64,000 nucleotides of DNA, from assembly GCA_002794735.1 (NCBI GenBank), contig NBAZ01000001.1, forward strand, positions 930,001-994,000. Direction: 5' to 3'. Of this stretch, positions 13,061-24,411 are shown piece by piece. The notes under the pieces are model-generated. The model was given only the letters and a program-made list of their open reading frames with translations. It ran no database searches and was not told the origin of the DNA. The translations under genes and the position numbers were made by a program. The number at the start of each line of letters is the position of its first letter. The stretch's first letter is position 1. Source of the stretch: Pyrrhoderma lamaoense (Eukaryota > Basidiomycota > Agaricomycetes > Hymenochaetales > Hymenochaetaceae).

Positions 13061-14480
13061 TTATGCTGCGGATATGTCAGATCCTTCACTCCCACTTTCT
13101 CCATTTGCTGCAGCAGCAGCTTTGACAGGATCTAAAACAATATGAGTTGCAAAAGGATATTGGTAAACTAAACTCCCTACCAAAGTATGGATGATCCTGA
13201 GCCTCCTTAGCCGTCAATCTTTCTTGATGGTCGTAACGGAGAAGTTTATCCAAGAAGTCAATTGCCTCACTCGTGATATAATGTTGATTATCTGCCGTGA
13301 TGAACCTTACCCAAGGCTTCTTCTGATAACTGCATGGAAAACCAGTTAAAACAACAATACGGATTAATCATACATGTAACTTACCGGCCAAGAATATCAT
13401 CGTATTGAGCATCGAGTTCGATGTCGTACTTTTCAAGATATAAAAACAATTCATCGGTTCCTAGAACCTTTGTTATTTTCACGAGTTGATCATAATTATC
13501 ATGTCCATGAAAAAAAGGCTCTTTGCGAAAGATCTGACAAAGAACAGCATTAGCAAAATTAAGTAGACACGTTAGGGGCTTTTCTTCTAACCATTGAGGC
13601 AAACATACAGCCCAAGCTCCACATATCCAGACTATAGTCATATTCCTGGAAGTCCACAAGAAGCTCCGGACCCTTAAAGTAGCGGGAGGCAACTCGAACA
13701 TTGTATTCAGTTTTGGGATGATAAAATTCCGCAAGACCCCAATCAATCAAACGCAACTAGTAAGAGGTCTGAGTTAGTTTTAGATGCGTGCAACTCAGTC
13801 TAGATTCACCTTTCTCCGTTCATGATCGATCATTACATTATGAGGTTTTACATCTCTATGCATGATACCACAAGAATGACAAAAATCTAGCGCCTACAAT
13901 CCTTCAGCAATAGACCACAGGGATGGGGAGGGCTTGTTTTACCTTTAATAGTTCAAAAATATAAAAGCGCACATCAAAATCAGTGAATCGAGGGTATAGG
14001 ATCTTGAAGTCGGTGTTGTGGACATATTCGGTGACAAGGCTTGGTATCTTTGATGAAGGGTCTCGGACGACATCCAAGAGTGCAACAACATTTGGACCAC
14101 CAGCCAAATTTTGGAGTATTTTGATTTCACGTTTTATTTTCTTCTTCTTTACGGGCTTTAACACCTTTATTATGCATTTGTCGTCGTTAACAATATGTAT
14201 GCCCTCGAAGACCTTTCGGACGATCAGCAGACTATAGCAAGAGTATCTCAGTAGTCTTCTTACCTCGGAATATTTTCCTCTTCCCACTTTCCTTATGATC
14301 TCATAGTGGTCCTGCATTCCCCATTGGACTTGTAGATTGTCTATACATGCATTGTGTTAGGTCTTTTTCGTCTAGAACGTTACGTTCACTTCCACCCACC
14401 ATATTCATACCAAGATGGGCCTCTCTCCGCATTGACATTTGTATAGACTCTGGAGACAGATGACACTTGAGTTCGAGGCA
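13061..14480 (-). CDS. CKA1: casein kinase 2, catalytic alpha subunit
   Basis: A constitutive acidophilic Ser/Thr kinase of nucleus and cytosol. It acts in growth, transcription and clock control, usually as an alpha2beta2 tetramer. The start [16 protein letters not shown] reads into GPSWYEY. The frame then splices to [18 protein letters not shown], the usual CK2 N-terminus. Further hallmarks are GRGKYSEV (Gly loop), the basic cluster [26 protein letters not shown] (catalytic loop), DWG in place of DFG as is specific to CK2, [15 protein letters not shown] and [17 protein letters not shown]. The protein ends in an Ala-rich tail ([11 protein letters not shown]) at the TAA at 13061-13063. At least five short introns interrupt it. 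The identification is secure because CK2 alpha is extremely conserved. Confidence 0.97.
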
Positions 14481-17400
14481 TGTTGGGCTCATTGACGATG
14501 TAAGTTGTCACCTACACGACTAGAAGCATGTTTCCCGCCTTACAGTAACGTTACGTTACCACACTTTTTTAAACTCCGATTTTACAAACTGTAACCCAGC
14601 ACAACCGCAAATAACACTCGTCTGCTTTGAATATCTTAGGTGTTCTCCTGGCCTTAACTTTCGTCACAAATCTACATGTATAATTGCACCATCCGGTAGC
14701 AACATACGAATTATCCTAAAGCGATCTTGGTTTGGAATGGCCGCCTGACATAAAGATGGCCCGTGTAGAATTTACTAGATTAGACTGGAGGTAGTCTTCC
14801 GGAGGAAACTACTGCAAATTATCTGGGATAATAATCCCTTCGTGACTGGTTTGGAAGCTGTATGGAAGTATTGATGTCAGTTCATTATCTCCTCTTATCT
14901 GTGATTCGCATCACAATCCAAATTTTTCCATCATACGTAGCTTCAATGTGAACGACATCCCCAAGATCCGAAGAACAATATTAATCTGTGCTATTTCTTA
15001 TTTCCTTCAACACGTAATGGTATATACAGGAAAATGTTCAAACTAGACATCTGCTCTTCGAGTCCTATGAGATAATATGAGTTTCGTGGATAATGAGGCA
15101 CAAACGAACTCTCGGCTTAACCATCATTCATTGATGTTCCATGTAAGTTGTCTTCTGTGCCTTTTAGATTCGTTCTCTCGGACTCCAACCAATGTTAAGT
15201 AGATGCAAATATCATATACCTCCTTGTTAGCAAACTTAGATAACAATACACCGGATACCCAATGCAAGACTGCTTTGAATTTGACTCTTGTACTAAACAG
15301 GCTCAAATAATTCGGCACTGTCAAACAATTCGCCGTCTGAGTCTTCTGTGTCAGATTTCTCTGAGGGTTAGGGATCTCCTCATCTTACTTAGTATGATGT
15401 TACAAGCACTTCTTGAAAATACTAAATTTTTTTTCACTCTCTTACATCCCCGTGCCCCGTTTGGATCCGACGTTCGAGATACAACGTGCCGAATTAGTCT
15501 CTTAAGTTCTTTTTGTAACGGCAAATGGGATGTCGAATGGGCATAGCGAGAGGAGTTAGCGCTTAATAGCAAACTACCATTGGAGCTGCTCGGACGTAGG
15601 ATGCATCCTGTTTTGTCCTACCCAACAGGACACTTACTTAATGGATCCTGAGTTCCGTAGATTACTTTCTTTGCCTCAAGTATGGCTTCTTTGAATCAGA
15701 CCCACTCATCAGCCGTAACTTACCTTCAAATCGCCATTTTCTGTACAATAGATCATATCAGCCTTTTTGTTCTATTCCAAAAAACTTGGCTATAAACGTG
15801 TTCTTGAATCTCCTTACATTAGATCTCCTCGGATCATAGGTAGAAAAGAGATATAAGGAAAATAACTGAGCAGAGTAACTCGGGTCAATGGAAGAACTTC
15901 CCTTTGCTAGTTGCTTCTCTTTCGTTGTTCAAGAAAGTCAAGCCCAGAGTTTAAGTTCTAACACCAGTTTCTTCTCAAACCTTATTTATTCAGGAAAAAT
16001 AGTGGAGTGCCTTGGACCTCTCTCGCTTTGGCAAGTGTTTATTTTAAGATGCTCACAAGACACCTATAGTAACACCAATAATTGAAGCATTCGGCCCTAA
16101 GTTTCTAGTTCCTCCCGTGTTTGTTTTAATCACAGGGCATGCGGAGACGGGGAAGGTCACACTGGCGCTGAAAAAATCTCTTTACAAGTGCCTTCTAAAA
16201 ACAAAGTAGCGAGTCCGGTCGGGTCGTAGAAAGAGCTACCTCTCCCATCTCTGCCATTTTCGGTTAATCTTGCTCAGGAACCATTAAGTGCTGTAGTAAG
16301 CCATAACAAAAGAGCTCCGAGTTAAAAAAATAATAATATACACCGACTTCTAGTGCGAGGTCCCTTCTACTTTTTTATTGACTCAGGTTCTGCGAAGTCC
16401 TGGACAAGAACCTACCTAACTCGGTAAATATCATCCCACACTAGTCTCGAGCTACCTAGATCAATATGATAACATATCATATCAAAGTGTAGATGTCATA
16501 GAGATGTGGCTTAAGCGGAGAAAGTGGCCATTCTCCCTCTTCTCATCGCTTTACACAATGACTGGATGTCGTCATTCTTTTTTATCAAAAAAAACTGAAT
16601 TGCTTTTAGGCACTGTTATTTATTTATTCATATTTTATTATATAAAATACACTAGTCTCGCAAAGTCATCCCGCGATGTTAATGGATATGTAATTTAAAA
16701 TTGCTTTTCGGCAACAATTAACCCGGGAAAAACCAAGAAGTTGGTCTGCCTCGCACCAGATACCAAGCATTCTCAAAGACAAGTGAATAAGAGATATTTG
16801 GACTTTTTTGTATATATTGCATTCAGCTTTGAAGGTTAAACAGATAATACAATGTGAATCGATTAGATCGGTTGAGATGATGTTACCCTAATTCATAGGG
16901 GAGAAATAAGAATTATACTAAGGAACACATTGCGTACAAGGCTAGATCTAGGGTCCAGATGTTTATGGTATGGGAGTAGAGTTTGGGGATATTGCAGAAG
17001 AGAAGATAGATGTGCGAGGCAAATGGATGCAAGTATCAGAAACAAAGATAAGTCCAAATCGGAACATAATGCGCAATCGGATGAAAATAAAAACAAGCAA
17101 AAGTGAACATTGTAGATCAGTGAGGAATGCGTGTTTGCGGGGAACTAATAAAACACGATAAGGGGAAGAACGTCGATGTAAAGAGACAAATTGGAACAGA
17201 GAAATAGAAGCATGATCAAATATTACAAATTCAGTATTGAGGTATACTGTATATCAGGGGGATGGGGGTTGAAAGAATAAGCAGGGAGAGTATGAATCAC
17301 AAATTGAGGGCGCTGTTAATCCATCTAGATTGTATCCAAACTCCAGTTGTAGTTTTTTCCCAGAGTCGTGGATAATTGGAACGTCATAACCTCTGGCACG

Positions 17401-17666
17401 ACGGCTTAACTGTGAACTAAGCCTATACTAGTAATCAGGATAAAGGAAATACGTCTATGCGACAACATCCCCCTCATGTTAGCCCCGGAAGCATCGACGC
17501 ACGACCCATAAAGGAACAAAGGGACTAAGTATTGAGGGTGAATTTGAGATACAGATTCGGCAAGCCTTAACGATGGTCCATGCCACGCAATATAAATTAT
17601 AATGCTCATACCAATTCATAATTTAACTACCGGGGTCAACTTCACCAGATTCGTTCATTTCTAATT
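14481..17666. other. gene-poor region
   Basis: About 3.2 kb with only short frames and no recognisable motif. A small inverted repeat (CCTGTT...AACAGG, about 15607-15629) is visible, but no associated gene. The 5' flank of the CK2 gene should lie at its left end. No RNA gene could be supported. Confidence 0.45.
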
Positions 17667-19711
17667 TCAGATAGAGAGGAACTGATTATGAAGTGAGGTG
17701 ATGTTAGTATTATTATGTTTAGTACGAGCACTTCCTATTCTTTCGGAAGAAAAGGAAGAATTAGAGGTCTCAACTGAGTCGGTTGGGCAAGCGGAAGAAT
17801 TTGAGGTCGGCAGAGGAGATACAACACATTCCGGGTCGCTTTTGGGAAGCAACCAGGGACCTCCATCTCGATCTTTGGGTCTACCCCTTATAACGTTGAA
17901 CATGTACAATTTTGGTTCGATGTTCTTGTTTTTGGCTCGCTCCAAGAGTCGCCGAGCGATGAGGTATCCTGCATAAGCATCGTTCGCAGCATCTAAAGGA
18001 GAAAAGTATTATTTGAGATAAAAATTAGGTCAACATTCTCATGGCATCCTCATAACAGAAATATAACAGTGATACATATACCAGAAAACCCAATGAGAGT
18101 ATAATAACGTACATTTAATTTGATTCGGAGAGAGCTCGGCTTCCCAATTACTTGTTGTCTCCCATCCTTTTGGAAGTGCCGCATCTTCATATGTATGAAC
18201 GAGACGGGCTAGACTAATGAGATCACATGGCTGACCGGGCCATTCACCTCCTTCGACGTAACGTGCAAGATATGATAACTCAACACATGAGTAGGTTGGT
18301 ACCGAAAATTCACTATATAAACGAACTGCGTCACCTATTGTGAGGCAGTTACACATATAGACGCAAAAGTGAGCAGATCAAGCACTTGAATATTATTTCC
18401 TTTTCAAAATCATGAAGAACATACCAAGAATCCCTACTCCTGCCTTTAAAATACTTTCATCCTCGAGAATCTCAATTAGTCTGCTTGGAAGTTCTAAACA
18501 TGATTTATGGTCGGTCCACCAGTGCATATATGATAGCGGTCATTAGATATTTCACATATACGAGGAGACGGACGAATTAATAAAGTATTGTGAGAGGAAG
18601 TATCTTACCTCTCATCGTGCATAACTGTATCACCAAGACAGTGTCCCTCGCCGCGACCTGTACTAGTGCGGTCTTGGTAGATCCTGGGCACCATTCGAGA
18701 TCCAACCCAATCAAGCCTTTGATTTTTGGAGATGCTTCAAGATGTTCCTTGCTTTTGGTTTCCGTTTCTACGTTGGTTGCCATGTTCATATAATCAGTCA
18801 GCCACATATCTCCGATACTATCTCTACTTGAATCTTCTCCGTTCAATAAATCTTCGCCATACATATTCTCATACTGATCATTATGCCCGCGTTCTAGCAA
18901 TTGACCGAGGCGCATATTGGCTTCTTCGATAGTCCTTATGTACCAAGTTTCGTTGTATTGGGAAGAGGGACGAGGGAATTCCTGCTGTATTAAGCGACTC
19001 CATTTCCTGAAAGTTCGTCCGGAGCAGTAGGGTTTGAAGTCTTCTTTCTTAATTTCCTGCTTTGGAGCCTTAGGATGCAGTCCTTCTTGTTTCCTTTCGT
19101 CTGCTTCGTCCACACGCAGGGACGCAGACGGTTTTGTATTCCTAAGATTGACGAATGTCTGCTCCAGAATTATTTTTTAAGTTCGAGTTGAAAATAGCAG
19201 AAGAAGATTTTAATTAATTATATTAGCAAGGGTATTCTCTACTGCCAATGGATCCTCAGCTTACCTGATTTGTTGTTATGCCTATGCGTTGTGGTGAAAG
19301 CTTTGAAACAACCAAGGATTGAGAGCTTGAAGTGTCTAAGACACGAGCTATATCCCCGTTGAGAAAGATATCTCTCTGGAGGTCTGTATGCATACCGAGC
19401 TGATAATATTGGCTAGATGTTAAGTTGATATTTTGCTTTGATACCGCCTGGTTGTGTTGTGTTCGCAAGTGGTGGTATTGCTAAATCCAAAATATGTCAA
19501 TATGTATTTTACAGACACCACATAATGGGTTACATGGTGCATGAGCACATGAAGTAAGACACACCTGTATACTTGTTCCTAATGATGATAATGGAGTATA
19601 AAGAGGATATTCGAATGATCTTTGGCTGTGGTAGCACATTGATGATGGACATGCGCAATATTTTGAGCCACTCTGACCCGCACGTGAGTTAAATGAGTCC
19701 TCTTTATTCAT
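17667..19711 (-). CDS. 3'-5' exonuclease, DEDDy type, WRN/RNase D-like
   Basis: Predicted to remove nucleotides from 3' ends of DNA or RNA with two metal ions. The C-terminal half carries all three exonuclease motifs: Exo I GLIGLDLEW, Exo II VGILGDAVRLY and Exo III YAANDAYAGYL (Tyr-x3-Asp, hence DEDDy). Exo III is completed by splicing AAA-T to AT-GCT across an intron near 17985-18115. The gene has about six exons. The N-terminal ~250 residues contain no recognised domain. The first exons are MNKEDSF... from 19711 and QHNQAVSKQNINLTSSQYYQ. No helicase domain follows, so it is a stand-alone WRN-exo-like protein. The tail after Exo III is Ser-rich and ends at 17667. The start ATG at 19709-19711 overlaps the stop of the upstream hypothetical frame, so the N-terminus is less certain than the nuclease part. 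Confidence 0.85.
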
Positions 19712-22165
19712 TTATTGTTCCGATCATTTGAAACATAGCCGACAGAATCGAGCGAAGCGGAGCTAGGTGAACTCTACTTGCGTTTGCACAACAATCCTGC
19801 GTCTTCATCTCCTTTGGATCTATAATAGGTGTATCTAACCTCGAGAACACTGACAAGCAGTTTTTTGAGGTCAGTGAAGGTAGTGAAACAAGAGTGGTCT
19901 CCGACTCTTCATTTCTACCAAAACCCGTGTCGCACGCACAAGATGCATCAATAAAGTCTGAACTCTTCTCTTCCCATCTCGAATCTTCCAACCCCGTAAT
20001 GCTGTCACTTTTCTCATCATGATCTGAATTAAAGATTTTAGACGCTGTTACCTCGGAGTCACACTGACAGATAGCGTGTTTCCCAGAACAGATACCAGTC
20101 ACATCACAATCACAGTTTTGAACGCCTATCAACATTTTCCATTCATCAGCATTTTCAGCGTCTGTGTCTATACACTCGCCTTTTAATGGGACCTTGTTTC
20201 TATCGTGTGTATTAACTCGTAGAAATGACCTCGGATCCCGAGCTATAGAACCTAACAGAAGTAGTTAGTCACAGGGTTTAGTAGTGAAGAATTATTCGTC
20301 TATAAAATAGCAATTTTAACCGTAATTATACTTCAGTTTATAGAGTAGAATGGAAGGAAAAACTGAGAATATAATGGGTTTAAGAAGAAAAATATCGCTT
20401 GCCTTTTTCATTTTCTTTCTCATTCCCTGCACCATGGATCCCTTTTTCGCAATTTACAAAAGAATTTTTAACGCTCGGATCTCTATGACCCTCATTTTCG
20501 AATCTATGCTTAGAGTTATCACTACTATCACCGTTCATATCGATATTTGTATCTCCAGGTCCTCCAAAAAGCTCTCCCCTATCTAGATCAGAGGTTGACA
20601 TGCTACTTTCTTGGTGTTCTCCATATTCTATATTCTCTCTGAACTCTCTATACTCCTGAATGCGCCAGTCACTAGAACATTCCTCTTTGATACGATACCA
20701 CACAATCGTCTCATCGAATCTCGTGTCTTTTCCACCGCGTCGTAACACAAGTCTGGCACCTAGTACTTCTGAATTCTGATCGTAATCGTGATCTCTTTCA
20801 GGCATTGTACTTGTACCCCGTTCCAGCATCTCCTCTTGACGCATTGCCTTCTCTCTTTCTCGTTTCCGTGCTTTCTGTCGCTTTATACGTTGAGTATTTG
20901 CATTACCGACCCTATCGTGATCTCTTTCAAGCCCTGTAACTGTATCCTGTTCCGGCGTCTCGTTACGCAATGCTCTCTCTCTCTCTCGTCTCCGTGCTTT
21001 CTGTCGCTTTATACGTTGAGTATTTTTATTACCAACCCTTTCTTGATTCTCGTGCCTTTCTTCTACCCTACAACTCGATTGACCAAAGCTATCCACTTCT
21101 TCTTTGTCTTGATCTCGCACCCTTTCAGTGGATACAGCAGTAGCGTATAGCTCTTTAGTCAGGTGAGGAGTCCCTTCGAAAGTGGCATTTCCCCTTGGTT
21201 ATATTTTTTTGGTAATTCGAAGTTCCTACTGCCACTTTCATCGTTCTGATGGCGAGTATCAAATCGTGTATAAGATCTTCCCCTTTTTAACTCTTGCTTA
21301 ACGTCCTGACCAATACAAGGTTCAGCATCAGTTCTGAACCTCCCTGAACCAAGAATCCGTCCATTTGGAAAGATAATGAACGTCTTCGTGTGCTATCAGA
21401 GAAGATATCATCGTCACCACGAACCTTGATATCGGTTCTGTGAGGATCAACGACACATTGAGATGTAGATGGGGATACTGGAGCACTTTTGAGGACTCTA
21501 GATTCTAGTCCTAAATCACGTTCAATCTTAAGAACGAGATCAGGATTAGAGTCTGTTACAGCAGCAAATATAGAGTTGTTCTCTTTTCCTGAACTTGCGT
21601 ATTGCATCTCTTTTTGCTCCTTATTTTCGCTACTACTACTAGGACGTTGATCTATGTCATGTGTGGCCACAACTCCGGCAATGACATCAACAGTTTTTTG
21701 GCCTGGTTCATAACCAATATAGAGCTCGGGTGAAAGTCCGCGCCGCGGACTTGAGGAGTCTAAATCAAGAATCGAAACTGGACTAAGCTCCAAAAGAGCG
21801 TGATTACTGTGTCTGTTATCAACATTACATAAATCACAAGTATAGGGACTGTCTCTGCGTACCTATATGTTGGAGGACGTGTAAATAAAGATTGAATATC
21901 GATGGGTTCGTACTCTCTTTGTCTCCGCTTTTGATCTCGATCATGCTCTTGCTTCTCCCCCACCCTTCCCTTGGTGATTGCTCCCCATTATCTTCATTCC
22001 CATGCGAGGCAAAGTCCATACATAGTCCTAATTATCAGCTACCTAAACTACAGAATACACAAAGAACATACCATGACGTATAAGCTCATGTTCACGTTCA
22101 AGTTCCCACCCCGGTGGCATTTCCACTACTTTTGGCTCTTGAACGTTTTGGTTTTCTTTTCTCAT
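19704..22165 (-). CDS. hypothetical Arg/Glu-rich protein, multi-exon
   Basis: I do not recognise this protein. A plausible start is ATG 22163-22165 (MRKENQ), leading to MPPGWELEREHEL, which resembles the start of a WW domain but lacks the second Trp. Later coding blocks are EYEPIDIQSLFTRPPTY spliced to SNHALLELSPVSILDLD (about 21900-21287), then a charged block (about 21195-20380) with a 43-residue tandem repeat. A Cys/Asp-rich block (about 20265-19704) may be the 3' end. Typical donors and acceptors link the second and third blocks, but the first junction (about 22080-21960) does not keep frame with simple GT-AG choices. Exon limits are therefore approximate. The low-complexity charged composition suggests a disordered nuclear protein. 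The TAA at 19704-19706 overlaps the ATG of the exonuclease, so a single larger gene is also possible. Confidence 0.5.
20790..21047 (-). repeat. tandem duplication, 129-bp period, inside a coding exon
   Basis: Two adjacent copies of 129 bp are visible (20790-20918 and 20919-21047). Each encodes 43 residues containing NTQRIKRQKAR followed by Arg/Glu pairs and ending ERDHD. The period is a multiple of three and both copies stay open, so the duplication occurred within coding DNA and kept the frame. Confidence 0.9.
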
Positions 22166-24113
22166 CTTCTTCACCCTGGGCTATCTAATCTTGGTCTTAA
22201 TAAGGCTCCTAACTGTCACCACTCCCTAAACGCCTAAGATATACTCGCACTCCTGTTCTTCTAACTCTATATCACCCTCTGATTTATATCAAGGATACAA
22301 CGTTGTCGGCTCCACGACTCAGAAAGAGGGTTATCCCAAGAGATCACCGAAAACAACTATGGATATAGGTCAAGCGAGAAATAGAAATGAAACTTTGAGA
22401 TCAAGAATAGAGAGAAGCTAGGAAAGGAGTAAGCGTAGGACCTAAGCTCAGCCAAATCGTTCATTGTTCCTTCCTGCAAGCGTCTTATATATATGTATCT
22501 GTAGCATATACATTTTAATGAAAATACATAGTACATACTTATTTATAAACTAATACCACTTTTGTCTACTCCACCCGCCCAAGTACTCCTATCCCACATT
22601 CCGTTACTCACATCTCGATATAAGATCCATTTCACCCTCCCCCCCCCCCCCCACTTAAAACGGTTTCACGTGCGCATTGACTCGAGAGTACCACATCACC
22701 TTTCCCTAAACTTTCTAAACGATCATAAACACAGTACTTGCAATTTTGCACTTATGCGTTCTCGTCTGAATAAACTGCGGAAACCATATCATAAGAAAAA
22801 GTGAAGGGTAGGGATGGAGGAGAGGAGAGGAGAAATCAGAGGGAAAGGAGGGAATAGTAGTGAAGTACCAGTATCCCATCCCCTCCCTCCCCCTTTCAGG
22901 ACAGAATCAGAATAGAATCCAAAAGAGAGAACAAAAGAGGAAGAAGAAAGGAAATCAATACATCACACTCACTTACTCTCTCACTTACTAGCTTCCTTTT
23001 CTTACGTTCATCATCACTGTATTAGCCTTGCTGCGCGCTGCGGGGGCGCGCAAAAACTAAAGGCTCATAAATGGCGCCGTACACAAGAGGTTTTTTACGG
23101 TCAGAGTCATGGTCAGAGTCATAGTCATGGTCAGAGTCATAGTCATTGTCTATCATGATCATCTAGATTATAGTAATTACAGTGAATATATAATATACTA
23201 TATAGTCCATGAGAGACCCCACTCCCAAAAGAGACGTCGCCGAGATCTCTGCGCAGTCATCACTCCTTTCCCTACTCCTCCTCCTTCTCCTCATTTTGAT
23301 AAATGTACATGTACATGTACATTAATACGTTATAATCAAGAAATCGAGTCAGACAAACACCAAACGATCTTATTTTAAATTTGAATAGTATCCATTCAGT
23401 TCAAGTAACTCTATATCTTCCATTTTCTTTAGACGTTATAACGTAACGAACTCAATAGCTTTTTCACATAAGCTCCAAAGTATCAGCGCCAATTCTAAGC
23501 GTGAAAAAGAAAGCCGTTGTAATAGCATTGTTTAATTTACAGTACATAAAATTACTTAATTACGAGTCACATCAAAAGAAAGAAAGACAGAGAAAGAAAG
23601 AAAAAAACAGTGCCCCTCCGGCGAAGGGAAATGATAGAAGTGGGAAAAACTACATAAGCCGTCTACAAAACTTGCCACACAAGTGGCAGGAAGAGTAATC
23701 GATACAAACAACAAAATACATAACAACAATAAATAACTATTTACGTACAAACTATTGATTGGGGGTGGGGATCACTATCTCTTTATCTGTAATAGTGTAA
23801 TAGTAACTGATGTCGGAGTAACCGTTCGTCTATCATTGCTTCAATGTCCTTCCACTTGTAAAAAATGAGTTTTTTTTTCCGAATCGCAAAACCATCCCAA
23901 CCTTTCTCTCTCTCTCTGTCTTTTGTGTGAAACAAATAAATGCGAGTCGAAGAAGACGATACCAAGTTCTTGTGTGAAGTTTTGATTTGACATGCTCCTA
24001 GACACTTCTCTTAAGCAGTCTGAGCAAAGTCCATTGCTCGGATGCGACGTCCCTATGAAATACGAATCAACATCAATAATTAGGTTTCCGGAAGGCTTCG
24101 ATAGTGTACTTAC
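22166..24113. other. low-complexity intergenic region
   Basis: No gene is recognised. Notable sequence includes a run of 14 C (about 22640-22653), purine-rich blocks, a degenerate TCAGAGTCAT(A/G)G array (23100-23148), and a TGTACATG alternating palindrome (23304-23321). The lower part may hold further exons of the minus-strand gene represented by the exon at 24114-24411. Confidence 0.4.
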
Positions 24114-24411
24114 ACCGCCTAAAGAGTTATCACCAAACCTATCACCATTATCAGTACTCCTCTCTCTCTGGTGATCCTTCCTCTTTCCACCATTGCCACC
24201 ACTACTACCAACTCCAATCGTACCGTTGGCACCATCAGCCTCCTCTTCATTCACATGCGCCAAGCCAGCAGAGGCAGCAGCAGCAGCAGCAGTAGCACGA
24301 GCACTACTAGCCGCTCTCCTCGCGATGTTCCATTGTTCCAGAGTATATGCAGCAAGTTCGGACGAGTATCGCCGTTTCGCCATCTCAACCGAGTCCAAAC
24401 CATCGTTCATA
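24114..24411 (-). CDS. orphan exon of an unrecognised gene
   Basis: A 298-nt open block bounded on the minus strand by a good acceptor (TCTTGCAG, ending at 24412) and a strong donor (GTAAGT, starting at 24113). Starting at the ATG (24408-24410) it encodes 99 residues: MNDGLDSVEMAKRRYSSELA..., a helical charged segment with YTLEQWNIARRAASSARA, then an Ala run and a Gly/Asp-rich stretch. I do not recognise the family. The remaining exons, which should lie at lower coordinates, could not be assembled. It may be the first coding exon behind a 5'-UTR intron, because the ATG follows the acceptor by a single base. Confidence 0.45.
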
